A stretch of 23,281 nt of DNA from a virus: positions 10,421 through 33,701 of the IMG/VR virus record IMGVR_UViG_3300030117_005263; one strand, given 5' to 3'. The position numbers and the translations under genes were made by a program. The notes below the pieces were generated by a model. It had not been told where the DNA came from and did not search any database. It saw only the letters and a program-made list of their open reading frames with translations. Shown here piece by piece: positions 7,510 to 13,709 of the stretch. How positions within the stretch are numbered: position 1 is the stretch's first letter; every line of letters starts with the position of its first letter.

Positions 7510-7643
7510 CGAGTTCTTTTCGTTTTATTGTCTTTTCCTGTGTTTGGCTTTGATTTCCGTACTTCGGATTCTTGCTGTTCAGCTTTCTTTTTTTTGTCAT
7601 ACTCTTCTATGTTTTTTAATAATTGATCGTTTTGTTTTCCCAT
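7494..7643 (-). CDS. Putative 49-aa charged small protein
   Basis: A minus-strand ORF with ATG at 7643 and TAA at 7494-7496, 49 codons. The ATG lies one base after the stop of the radical SAM gene, exactly the spacing used elsewhere in this operon. The product is highly charged (MGKQNDQLLKNIEEYDKKKK, later SKPNTGKDNKTKR), probably helical at the N-terminus and disordered at the C-terminus. The hydrophobic plus-strand ORF over the same bases is its shadow. Function unknown. Confidence 0.55.
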   Translation of the reverse strand: MGKQNDQLLKNIEEYDKKKKAEQQESEVRKSKPNTGKDNKTKRTRLYHI

Positions 7644-7644
7644 G

Positions 7645-8508
7645 TTAAAATATATATCTAATTGTATTCCAAGGAATAATTTTATTATGTAAATTTACAA
7701 AATCTTTTATATATTCCTTTTTAAGTTTGTAATTATATCTAATATTTTTACCACCATACTGTGATGTTTTAGATTCTTGCACGTTAGGTGTCCATAAATC
7801 TTTTTCTGCTATAGGGTTATTTTTATTATTAACCAAATGCCTAGACTCGTTGTGTGTTAGAAATATAACTTCCGACAGAACGTTTGCATGTATGGCCGAA
7901 TCAACGTAGTCATTAAGCATTTGGAATAATCTATAATAATCGTTAAGCCAACCATCATAAACTATTACAGGACTAAAATTTACATGAACATCGTATCCTG
8001 CTTTTACATATACATTGATAGCTTTGATACGATCTATAATTTTAGATGTATTAGGCTCGTGTATATCTGCTTTAGATTGTGGCATTAAGCTAAACCTAAT
8101 TCTAATTTTACCATTAGGATTGAAAAATATAAAATCAGGATTTACATATTTAGTAGCAAAACTACCCATAGCAACAGGATGATTTTTAAAAAATGTAAAT
8201 ATTTTTTCCCATTCGTGATATTTAGCGTGTAGTGAAAAATCCTCATTACAGCTTATGTCATATGTTATGTACTCTTTATGTGTTTGATTTGGCTTATCTA
8301 CTTCGGCAAACATAACATGACTATTTATTTCAGTAAGTATATCTTCTGTATTAGTGGCTATATCTAAGCCATTTGGTCTGTGTCGTTTCATATAACAATA
8401 AGAACAGTTATACAAACAACCATAACCAAAACTAGGAGATATAAAGTCTGTAGATCTACCAGATGGTCTTATCTTAAATGTCTTTCTCTTTATTTTCTTT
8501 ACTTTCAT
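7645..8508 (-). CDS. Spore photoproduct lyase-like radical SAM protein
   Basis: 287 aa. The radical SAM [4Fe-4S] motif is C31-x3-C35-x2-C38 in FGYGCLYNCSYCYMKRH. Further blocks match the SPL (SplB) family: SFATKYVNPDF (like RTKS-N-D), IRFSLMPQ, RIKAINVYVKAGYDVHVNFS and PVIVYDGWLNDYYRLF. Family role: uses S-adenosylmethionine to reverse UV-induced thymine lesions by radical chemistry. In a non-spore phage it may repair UV damage or act on another DNA adduct (inference). Its start lies 35 nt inside the upstream DUF3310 gene. Somewhat shorter than bacterial SPL (about 340 aa). Confidence 0.85.
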   Translation of the reverse strand: MKVKKIKRKTFKIRPSGRSTDFISPSFGYGCLYNCSYCYMKRHRPNGLDIATNTEDILTEINSHVMFAEVDKPNQTHKEYITYDISCNEDFSLHAKYHEWEKIFTFFKNHPVAMGSFATKYVNPDFIFFNPNGKIRIRFSLMPQSKADIHEPNTSKIIDRIKAINVYVKAGYDVHVNFSPVIVYDGWLNDYYRLFQMLNDYVDSAIHANVLSEVIFLTHNESRHLVNNKNNPIAEKDLWTPNVQESKTSQYGGKNIRYNYKLKKEYIKDFVNLHNKIIPWNTIRYIF

Positions 8509-8773
8509 TTTGTAACTTTTCTAGTTCAAATTCTAAATGAGCTATTGCTTTTTTTATACAATCAACAGGAGTGCTATGCTTACGGTCTGCACGCAAAAGA
8601 TAAGTAACAGCTGTCCCGCAGTTGTATGAAAGATTAAAATCTTCTACTACTTTTCTAGCTTCATATTTGTAATGTTTACCTACATAATAAGAAGGTATTC
8701 TGCTGTCTGTTGTAGTGTCTGCTACATATCCATTTCTACCTATTTCATAATAATATTTGTTATGTTCTGTCAT
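8474..8773 (-). CDS. DUF3310 family phage protein
   Basis: 99 aa. The core SYYVGKHYKYEARKVVEDF followed by NCGTAVTYLLRADRKHSTPVDCIKKAIAHL (about residues 28-79) fits DUF3310: a HY motif, an aliphatic helix, G-x-x-x-x-Y-L/I-x-R, and K-K-A. As I recall, T7 gp1.7, a nucleotide kinase, belongs to or near this family, so a nucleotide-related role is possible but not shown here. The C-terminal ~20 residues are charged and disordered. It is coupled by TAATG to its upstream neighbour. Confidence 0.8.
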   Translation of the reverse strand: MTEHNKYYYEIGRNGYVADTTTDSRIPSYYVGKHYKYEARKVVEDFNLSYNCGTAVTYLLRADRKHSTPVDCIKKAIAHLEFELEKLQNESKENKEKDI

Positions 8774-9165
8774 TAGTCTAGTTTAGTTTTAAAGTGATCA
8801 ATAATTTTATTCATTTGTCTTTTATAGAACAAATCAAATTCTATATATTCCATTTCACCAGTATCTCCATTAAGAGTCTTAGGTTGTGTTTTTTCCCATA
8901 ATTTATATAGTACAGCTCTCATTCTTTGGCTTGGTGTTTTTTCACTAAACTCGGTATTAGTTGTAGCTTTTTCTACTGCATCTATTTGTTCTTGATTAAT
9001 AGAATTAGTTGATATTAATACATAACCAGGTTTTTTTATTAAGTTAAAAACATTAACCATAGTTTCGTTTGCTAGTTCAGGAGTGCCTATAAATAAACGT
9101 AAACTCCCATCTGCTAAGGTACTAACTTTATCAATACCTCCTTCAAATACTACTGAATTTTTCAT
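8773..9165 (-). CDS. Conserved phage protein of unknown function
   Basis: 130 aa. Notable blocks are VVFEGGIDKVSTLADGSLRL at the N-terminus and TPSQRMRAVLYKLWEK with FDLFYKRQMNKIIDHFKTKL in the C-terminal half. The S-x-R-(L/M)-R-x-V-L-Y-x-L-W plus F-Y-x-x-x-M-x-x-I-I-D pattern occurs in many phage replication-region proteins of unknown function. The start overlaps the upstream stop as ATGA. It sits in the replication-side operon between an unknown gene and DUF3310. Confidence 0.78.
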   Translation of the reverse strand: MKNSVVFEGGIDKVSTLADGSLRLFIGTPELANETMVNVFNLIKKPGYVLISTNSINQEQIDAVEKATTNTEFSEKTPSQRMRAVLYKLWEKTQPKTLNGDTGEMEYIEFDLFYKRQMNKIIDHFKTKLD

Positions 9166-9857
9166 TTTTTATTCTTGTTTAATTTATTGTGTATGTTTTC
9201 TGCTATTGTATCGTAAACTATAAGATATGTAGGATCAGATTTGATAATGTTATTATCTTTATACTCTCCTTTAGTTCCGTATATACTATTTTCAATAGTA
9301 AAATTATCTGTTATACTTTTTATAATTTTAATAGTTTTACTTGTAAGATTTTTAGATTTATTACCATATCTTGATCCAGATATAACATAAGATATTTTTA
9401 CTTTGTTGTTATTTTTTACAGTTTGATACATAGATATATAATCATTATTTTTATTTAATATTGTATCTAATTTTTCCCATTCTTTTAGTATTTCAAAATA
9501 ATGTTTTTTTGTATAAGGATCTAACTGTGGCAATATAGCGTAACCTCTTAAATATATTGCATCTATTTTTAAATCCTTATTATATCTATATTCATTATGA
9601 CCATCAGGACGATAATAAATTTTATCAAACTCAAATTCTTCTTTATCTGTAAATTTGTATTTTATAAATATTTCTCCTTGTAAATTAGAGTTTTGTTTTG
9701 GCCTGCAAACCAAATAAACAGACTCAATATTATTATTGTTAATTCTTATATATCCTGTTTTGTCTTGTGTTACTTCAAAGTTAAATTCCTGATTTATATT
9801 ATCAGGAACTAACTTTAGTAAGTATTTTATAAAATTATCTTTATATTTTGGATTCAT
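9162..9857 (-). CDS. Hypothetical protein, 231 aa
   Basis: Lys/Asn/Tyr/Ile-rich. The N-terminal two-thirds alternates short strands and charged turns (FIKYKFTDKEEFEFDKIYYR). A helical segment follows (KHYFEILKEWEKLDTILNKN), then a C-terminal part with SYVISGSRYGNKSKNLTS. No family was recognised and no membrane segment is visible. It is ATGA-coupled on both sides, between the exonuclease and the 130-aa gene, so it is probably co-expressed with recombination functions. Confidence 0.72.
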   Translation of the reverse strand: MNPKYKDNFIKYLLKLVPDNINQEFNFEVTQDKTGYIRINNNNIESVYLVCRPKQNSNLQGEIFIKYKFTDKEEFEFDKIYYRPDGHNEYRYNKDLKIDAIYLRGYAILPQLDPYTKKHYFEILKEWEKLDTILNKNNDYISMYQTVKNNNKVKISYVISGSRYGNKSKNLTSKTIKIIKSITDNFTIENSIYGTKGEYKDNNIIKSDPTYLIVYDTIAENIHNKLNKNKK

Positions 9858-10675
9858 AATATGTCATCATTCATTATGTGTATAATTCTTTCAGATGTTT
9901 TATCTGTATAGTCATATCCTTGGGTAGGCCAATAATTGTTTTCTTTACAATATTTATATATTTCTAAATCATTATTGTACATTTCTCTACCTTTGTCTAG
10001 CAAATCATGACCTATCTGTATTATGTTAATGCTATAAGGTGGATTTTTTTCTACAGCTACAATGTAAAATTCTGTTGCTTTTATAGCATCCATATAGAAA
10101 GCAGCTTGTTTATAGTATTTAAACTTTTTCATAGATTTAGAAAAACCATAATATGAGCTATCTTGTGTGGTTTTAAGATCTACTATATAGTTGTGACCTA
10201 AAATATCATCTCTTCTATAAACATCTAGCATGCCTTTACATTTAATATCATATTCTTCATTATTCCACGCTATTATATGTTCTTTAGTGCCTTGAGTAAG
10301 CATTAGATTAGCATCTTCATCATTTCTAAGTTTATCAGTTATTTGTGTTATTTGCAAATATTCTTCTTCTGTTATAACTGTTTTAAACATATTATTGTTT
10401 ATAAATTCTGCATAATCTGCCTTACCTTGTTTAGTTCTTTTATCAAATTTTGGTGAAACTATATAATGCTTACTAAATTCTTCTGGTTGTAATACATTCA
10501 TATGTAATGCTGATCCAAATTTCATAGAAGCTGTAGGTGGTTGTGGATTATCCATTATAAACCTAAAGTATTCTGGTGATTTACCAGATAAATTATTCAG
10601 CATACTGTTAGATACATATTCATTATCAGTATAGTATGTGTCGTGAGTCAAGTTGTGATTTTCTATTAATTGCAT
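9854..10675 (-). CDS. PD-(D/E)XK exonuclease, RecE/Cas4-like
   Basis: 273 aa from ATG 10675; an upstream in-frame TTG would only add a non-conserved stretch overlapping a hairpin. Motifs: SNSMLNNLSGKSPEYFRF, FGSALH (residues ~53-58), GMLDVY (D151), YIVDLKTT (D166, K168) and KQAAFYMDA (Q-x-x-x-Y, ~189-196). This is the full active-site order of the phage RecE-like/DUF3799 PD-(D/E)XK nucleases. Role: resects double-stranded DNA 5'-3' to supply single strands to an annealing protein; the Rad52-family gene upstream is the expected partner. Ends in ATGA with the next gene. Confidence 0.85.
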   Translation of the reverse strand: MQLIENHNLTHDTYYTDNEYVSNSMLNNLSGKSPEYFRFIMDNPQPPTASMKFGSALHMNVLQPEEFSKHYIVSPKFDKRTKQGKADYAEFINNNMFKTVITEEEYLQITQITDKLRNDEDANLMLTQGTKEHIIAWNNEEYDIKCKGMLDVYRRDDILGHNYIVDLKTTQDSSYYGFSKSMKKFKYYKQAAFYMDAIKATEFYIVAVEKNPPYSINIIQIGHDLLDKGREMYNNDLEIYKYCKENNYWPTQGYDYTDKTSERIIHIMNDDIL

Positions 10676-10699
10676 ATTTATTGTTTGTATTTGTATTAA

Positions 10700-10719
10700 A
10701 GCCCTCCCGAAGGAAGGCT
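10700..10719 (-). terminator. Stable cUUCGg hairpin in the exonuclease leader
   Basis: Read on the minus strand, AGCCTTCC-TTCG-GGAGGGCT forms eight pairs (one G-U) closed by a C(UUCG)G tetraloop, a loop known for unusual stability. It is followed by TTTAATAC, a poor U-tract. It sits 25 nt before the exonuclease ATG and after the preceding gene, so it may be a weak terminator, an mRNA-stabilising or processing hairpin, or an attenuator. Confidence 0.6.
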
Positions 10720-10771
10720 CTAACACACACAAAACAAAAAACCATATAAACTATGGACGAGAAAAGTTCTA

Positions 10772-10779
10772 CAAAAGTA
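10772..10779 (-). promoter_or_regulatory. Possible Bacteroidetes -7 box (TACTTTTG)
   Basis: Matches TAnnTTTG on the minus strand, just after the stop of the 107-aa gene and about 96 nt before the exonuclease ATG. A transcript from here would carry the cUUCGg hairpin in its leader. No TTTG-like -33 element is seen at the expected distance, so this is only a candidate. Confidence 0.22.
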
Positions 10780-10784
10780 GTAAA

Positions 10785-11108
10785 TTATTCTTTTGCTCCC
10801 TTATCTTTCTCTTCTTTGTTTTGATTTTCTTTTTCTTTTTCGGTTTGTTCGTCTAATTCTTGCATTCTTACAAGTATGTTTACTGCGTCAGGTATTTGCA
10901 TACAATAATCATGTAAACTTTTTCTAAATAATTCTTTTTCTTGTTTTGTGTCTGCACCCTTATAGTCTTTATGAACCCAGCTTAGCAAGGCTACTTCATG
11001 TGAATGTAATGCGCTAGACATATTTTTTAAGGTTTCATTTACAATAGAGTCTACCTTATACTCTTTGCCCATTATTTTAATTTTTTCTTTTTTAGTTTTT
11101 GTTGCCAT
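10785..11108 (-). CDS. Small helical hypothetical protein with charged tail
   Basis: 107 aa. It opens with a basic stretch (MATKTKKEKIKIMGKEYKVD), continues with predicted helices (LKNMSSALHSHEVALLSWVH, LHDYCMQIPDAVNILVRMQ) and ends in a Glu/Lys/Asn-rich tail. No family was recognised. The start lies 17 nt inside the DnaA-like gene, so translation is probably coupled. Its position suggests a replication or recombination accessory protein. Confidence 0.72.
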   Translation of the reverse strand: MATKTKKEKIKIMGKEYKVDSIVNETLKNMSSALHSHEVALLSWVHKDYKGADTKQEKELFRKSLHDYCMQIPDAVNILVRMQELDEQTEKEKENQNKEEKDKGAKE

Positions 11109-11532
11109 CTAATTCTTTTTCTAAATTAATTATTTTATCTTGTAGTTGTTTGTTTTTATCTAAGAGAATATCTATTAGCTCTCTTTCTTTTTTCTGTAAT
11201 ACACTAGGCTCTCCATAAGATATATATAAAGTTTCTTTATTCATCTCGTAAGCTTGATTAGCTAAATTATATAAAGTTTTAATATGTGGATATATTTCTA
11301 GCATATCACTTGTTAATCCTTTATAATGTATTATTGTTGCATGATGTTTATTTAATATATTACCTATATGTTGATAAGACATTTTAATTTTTTTTCTTAA
11401 AAAATGTGCTATTACCATACGTTTTTCTACAGTATCTCTTTTTCTGCATTTAGAACAAATTGCTTCTTTAGTAGTTTTTACTAAATTACAGTAATCTAAT
11501 ATAAAATTATTTATATATTTATCTCTTATCAT
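11092..11532 (-). CDS. DnaA domain IV-like DNA-binding protein
   Basis: 146 aa. Residues ~27-80 (CSKCRKRDTVEKRMVIAHFL, then MSYQHIGNILNKHHATIIHY) match the C-terminal helix-turn-helix of DnaA: the S/C-R-K-R-D-x-V helix and a variant of the D-H-S-T-V-I-H signature (K-H-H-A-T-I-I-H). There is no AAA+ ATPase domain. The C-terminal ~35 residues form a coiled coil (LQKKERELIDILLDKNKQ). Likely a sequence-specific binder at the phage or host origin, or a helicase-loading adaptor for the phage DnaB (inference). ATGA overlap with RusA and 17-nt overlap with the next gene. Confidence 0.8.
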   Translation of the reverse strand: MIRDKYINNFILDYCNLVKTTKEAICSKCRKRDTVEKRMVIAHFLRKKIKMSYQHIGNILNKHHATIIHYKGLTSDMLEIYPHIKTLYNLANQAYEMNKETLYISYGEPSVLQKKERELIDILLDKNKQLQDKIINLEKELDGNKN

Positions 11533-11894
11533 AGTACTTCTATTATAACTCCAGAATTATTTTTATCATGTTTATATTTACCAAAACAAGGTAAAATATA
11601 ATCACAATTATCGTCTTGTATATAATCATATTTAACCATAAGATCTTGAACAGTTTGACAAGGATTTATATAATCAAATTTTCTTCTACTATTTCTAACA
11701 AATGTAAATTTAATTTTATATGGGGCTTGTTTATTTTCTAATAATTGTAAAAATTTATCTTTATTGTCTAGCCAATCTTGTTTTGTATTTTTTATATAGT
11801 TCATTACTGTTTTTGAATGTATTAAATACTTACCTGTCCATCTTTTACCATTTTTGCTAGATGGGACATTTCCTGCTATAAAAATTTCGTCCAT
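11529..11894 (-). CDS. RusA-like Holliday junction resolvase
   Basis: 121 aa from ATG 11894; a GTG 33 nt further upstream is in frame but adds non-conserved residues. Motifs: NVPSSKNGKRW near the N-terminus, FVRNSRRKFDYINPCQTVQD and KYDYIQDDNCDYI. The family cleaves four-way junctions using a cluster of Asp residues. The usual D-x-D-N is D-Y-I-N here, so the second Asp is replaced; D-D after YIQ is kept. This may be a known phage sub-type or altered activity. ATGA-coupled to the DnaA-like gene. Confidence 0.8.
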   Translation of the reverse strand: MDEIFIAGNVPSSKNGKRWTGKYLIHSKTVMNYIKNTKQDWLDNKDKFLQLLENKQAPYKIKFTFVRNSRRKFDYINPCQTVQDLMVKYDYIQDDNCDYILPCFGKYKHDKNNSGVIIEVL

Positions 11895-11898
11895 ATTG

Positions 11899-11906
11899 CA
11901 AATATA
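11899..11906 (-). promoter_or_regulatory. Candidate -7 box TATATTTG before the resolvase gene
   Basis: TATATTTG ends 4 nt before the RusA ATG and lies in the 120-nt spacer (11895-12014) after the SSB-like gene. In Bacteroidetes the start of transcription lies a few bases downstream of this box, so the message would be almost leaderless. No clear -33 TTTG was found. The spacer also holds CCCTAGGG and ACCCAAGGGT palindromes but no strong terminator. Confidence 0.3.
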
Positions 11907-12014
11907 GTAAAATTGTAAGAGTTGCACCCTTGGGTAATTTGGCGCACTTAAGTCTTAAAGATATAGATATACTACATCTACCTGATACCCTAGGGATTTG
12001 TTATCTCTTATTTT

Positions 12015-12590
12015 TTAGAATGGCATATCTTCATCTTCTTCTGTATTATTAACCGCAGAATTTGCTTTACTCCATTCACTGTGTCGTGTACTAAAATCAG
12101 CCATATCTACATCAGATAATGTTTGATTCATGTTTTGGTTGTATGTACACTTACCTCCTTTTTTAGCAGACCATCTATATTTTATAGCTGTTCTAATTAC
12201 AGGCTCTTGTGTTTCTCTATTAACACCTATATACTCTTCAGATATAAATGCTATCATTAAAGATTTACCAATAGCGTCATTCATAGCATTGCTATCATCG
12301 CTAAAATCTCTAACTCCTGCATTTATTAAAAAGTCTTTTAAAGTTTTGGTTTTCCATTCTTTTGTAGATGGTTTGTCAGATTCTTTTACCGCCCAAAATC
12401 TACATTTACCAATTCTTTGATTACTTTTTACTTTAAAATCTATAAATGGTGAGCCTTTATAGTCTTCTAATTGTTCTGATGTGCTTATACCTGTAATTTC
12501 ACATTCATGTGATCCAGGCTGTATGTATTCAAACTTTTCTCCTTTTGCTTTAGTTTGTGTTGTAGTGTTTAAATTAAATGGTAGTATCAT
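12015..12590 (-). CDS. Putative ssDNA-binding protein with acidic MPF tip
   Basis: 191 aa. The core has OB-like alternating strands (FEYIQPGSHECEITGISTSE, GSPFIDFKVKS, GKCRFWAVKES) and a helical middle. The end is a low-complexity acidic tail finishing EEDEDMPF, which mirrors the DDDIPF tip that bacterial SSB uses to recruit partners. The layout matches phage SSB-like (DUF669-type) proteins next to annealing proteins and helicases. Overlaps the coiled-coil gene upstream by 17 nt. No standard SSB motif was seen, so the assignment rests on tail, context and fold style. Confidence 0.68.
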   Translation of the reverse strand: MILPFNLNTTTQTKAKGEKFEYIQPGSHECEITGISTSEQLEDYKGSPFIDFKVKSNQRIGKCRFWAVKESDKPSTKEWKTKTLKDFLINAGVRDFSDDSNAMNDAIGKSLMIAFISEEYIGVNRETQEPVIRTAIKYRWSAKKGGKCTYNQNMNQTLSDVDMADFSTRHSEWSKANSAVNNTEEDEDMPF

Positions 12591-12810
12591 CTTTCTTTCT
12601 ATTTAATATTTGTTTTATATTATTTATTTGCTCTTGTAAGTCCATAATATGGTGTTTTAAGGACTCATTATATGCTTGCAACCTATGTTTATCAGTATTA
12701 GCAATTTTTAATTCTACAGTCAATTCTTCTACAGTTTTTACTATAGGTGTGTTTATACTGTTTTTAGGTAATGCAGAAGCATACTTTTCGTTTATAGGAT
12801 CATTTGCCAT
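12574..12810 (-). CDS. Small coiled-coil protein
   Basis: 78 aa. The first ~25 residues are disordered (MANDPINEKYASALPKNSIN). The rest is a predicted coiled coil (VEELTVELKIANTDKHRLQA through LQEQINNIKQILNRKK). It begins at a TAATG junction with the Rad52-family gene and ends 17 nt inside the SSB-like gene. It may be an adaptor between the recombination proteins on either side (inference from position only). Confidence 0.75.
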   Translation of the reverse strand: MANDPINEKYASALPKNSINTPIVKTVEELTVELKIANTDKHRLQAYNESLKHHIMDLQEQINNIKQILNRKKDDTTI

Positions 12811-13292
12811 TATTTATTGTTTTTAATTTTCCAGTTAATATACTTTGTTAGTGTATCTCCATCAAATATAATTTTATCTTTTTCAGGTGCATATGGATAG
12901 TCTTTACCCTTCCATTGTTTTGTAGTTAAAGTTTGTATTGGTAATCTATACAAAAATCTACCTATACCCCACTCTACACATGCACGTTTAAATGCATCTG
13001 ATACGTGACCTTTATCTTTTTCTACATTAGATTCTGATCCTGTGTCTGATTTCCATACCCATTTACCATATTCTTCAGCCCCAGTTTCTGGACAATATAT
13101 ACCTACTTTACAAAACAATAATCCGCTTGCTTCGTAAAATATACTTTGCCAGTTTTCTGGACCACACACTTCATCTAATATGTCCATGCAGTCTCTAGCG
13201 TCAATATACGCTACACAGGTAGTTTTTCCAAACTTAGTGGACTGTACACGCCACTTGTATGGTATTTCTTTTTTTAGATCGTTTAAATTCAT
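12810..13292 (-). CDS. Rad52/Rad22-family ssDNA annealing protein
   Basis: 160 aa. Diagnostic blocks in order: YKWRVQST (~12-19), CVAYIDARDCMDILDEVCGP (~26-45), NWQSIF, SDTGSESNVEKDKGHVSDAF (~82-101) and KRACVEWGIGRFLYRLP (~102-118). These match the Rad52 annealing core found in phage Sak-like recombinases. Role: anneals complementary single strands coated by SSB during replication-coupled recombination. The length corresponds to the N-terminal core only. ATGA overlap with the HU-like gene. With the exonuclease and RusA-like enzyme it makes a full exo/anneal/resolve set. Confidence 0.9.
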   Translation of the reverse strand: MNLNDLKKEIPYKWRVQSTKFGKTTCVAYIDARDCMDILDEVCGPENWQSIFYEASGLLFCKVGIYCPETGAEEYGKWVWKSDTGSESNVEKDKGHVSDAFKRACVEWGIGRFLYRLPIQTLTTKQWKGKDYPYAPEKDKIIFDGDTLTKYINWKIKNNK

Positions 13293-13528
13293 TTTTGTTT
13301 TTCTTTTTGTTTTGTTTTTCTAATTTTTCTTATAGATGCTGCTGCAACTACAAATTTTGCAAATCTTCTAATCATTACAGGCTTACCTTTTAGTAATAAT
13401 GTTATAGCTATTTCTTTAAATGTTAGAAGTAATACTTGTCTTACAAGTTTTTTGTCAATTCCTAAATCGTGTGCAATTTCTGCAACAATAGATTTAAGTT
13501 TAGATTTTTCTATTTTCTTTTGTTCCAT
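13289..13528 (-). CDS. HU/IHF-like DNA-binding protein
   Basis: 79 aa from ATG 13528; the in-frame TTG 9 nt upstream is less likely. The helical N-terminal half (LKSIVAEIAHDLGIDKKLVRQVL, with LTFKEIAITLLLKGKPVMIRRFAKFVV) follows the HU order of two helices and the G-x-x-V-x-I-x-x-F-x-x-F strand turn. The basic tail (RKIRKTKQKEKQK) replaces the usual arms. Likely bends or coats phage DNA. The family match is moderate. ATGA overlap with the Rad52-family gene. Confidence 0.62.
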   Translation of the reverse strand: MEQKKIEKSKLKSIVAEIAHDLGIDKKLVRQVLLLTFKEIAITLLLKGKPVMIRRFAKFVVAAASIRKIRKTKQKEKQK

Positions 13529-13534
13529 GTAAGA

Positions 13535-13565
13535 CAAAGATATAAAATTAATCTTTATCTCCCAA
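13535..13565 (-). promoter_or_regulatory. Candidate Bacteroidetes promoter, TTG-N20-TATCTTTG
   Basis: On the minus strand TATCTTTG (13535-13542) follows TTG (13563-13565) by 20 nt, close to the usual 19-nt spacing. It lies 6 nt before the ATG of the HU-like gene and within the 3' end of the small membrane-protein gene. It could start a recombination transcript (HU-like, Rad52, SSB-like). Confidence 0.35.
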
Positions 13566-13709
13566 TAATTGAACAGCTAAATATATTGGCAATACAATAA
13601 TACCAGCCAATATAACAGAAAATAATACAGGGCCTAGTATAAAAATAATAGACGCTAGTATTATTAGTGATATTATAGGGTACTTACCTATTTTACTTAT
13701 TTTAATCAT
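13548..13709 (-). CDS. Hidden 53-aa two-helix membrane protein
   Basis: ATG at 13709, TAA at 13548-13550. It begins MIKISKIGKYPIISLIIL and ends YLAVQLLGDKD. Two hydrophobic segments (~residues 11-25 and 27-49) with a Gly-Pro between them predict a membrane hairpin; a basic start favours N-in orientation. It overlaps the end of dnaB by 8 nt and fills what would otherwise be a 173-nt gap before the HU-like gene. Holin-like, superinfection or toxin-like roles are possible. No family was recognised. Confidence 0.65.
   Translation of the reverse strand: MIKISKIGKYPIISLIILASIIFILGPVLFSVILAGIIVLPIYLAVQLLGDKD

Noticed and set aside
7418-7648. Plus-strand hydrophobic ORF of 76 codons with a TTG start
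   Set aside because: It is antisense to the 49-aa minus-strand ORF with normal start and spacing. Its hydrophobicity is what the complement of Lys/Glu codons gives.
9854-10732. Longer exonuclease start at 10732
   Set aside because: It uses TTG, reads through the cUUCGg hairpin and adds residues without family similarity. ATG 10675 is better.
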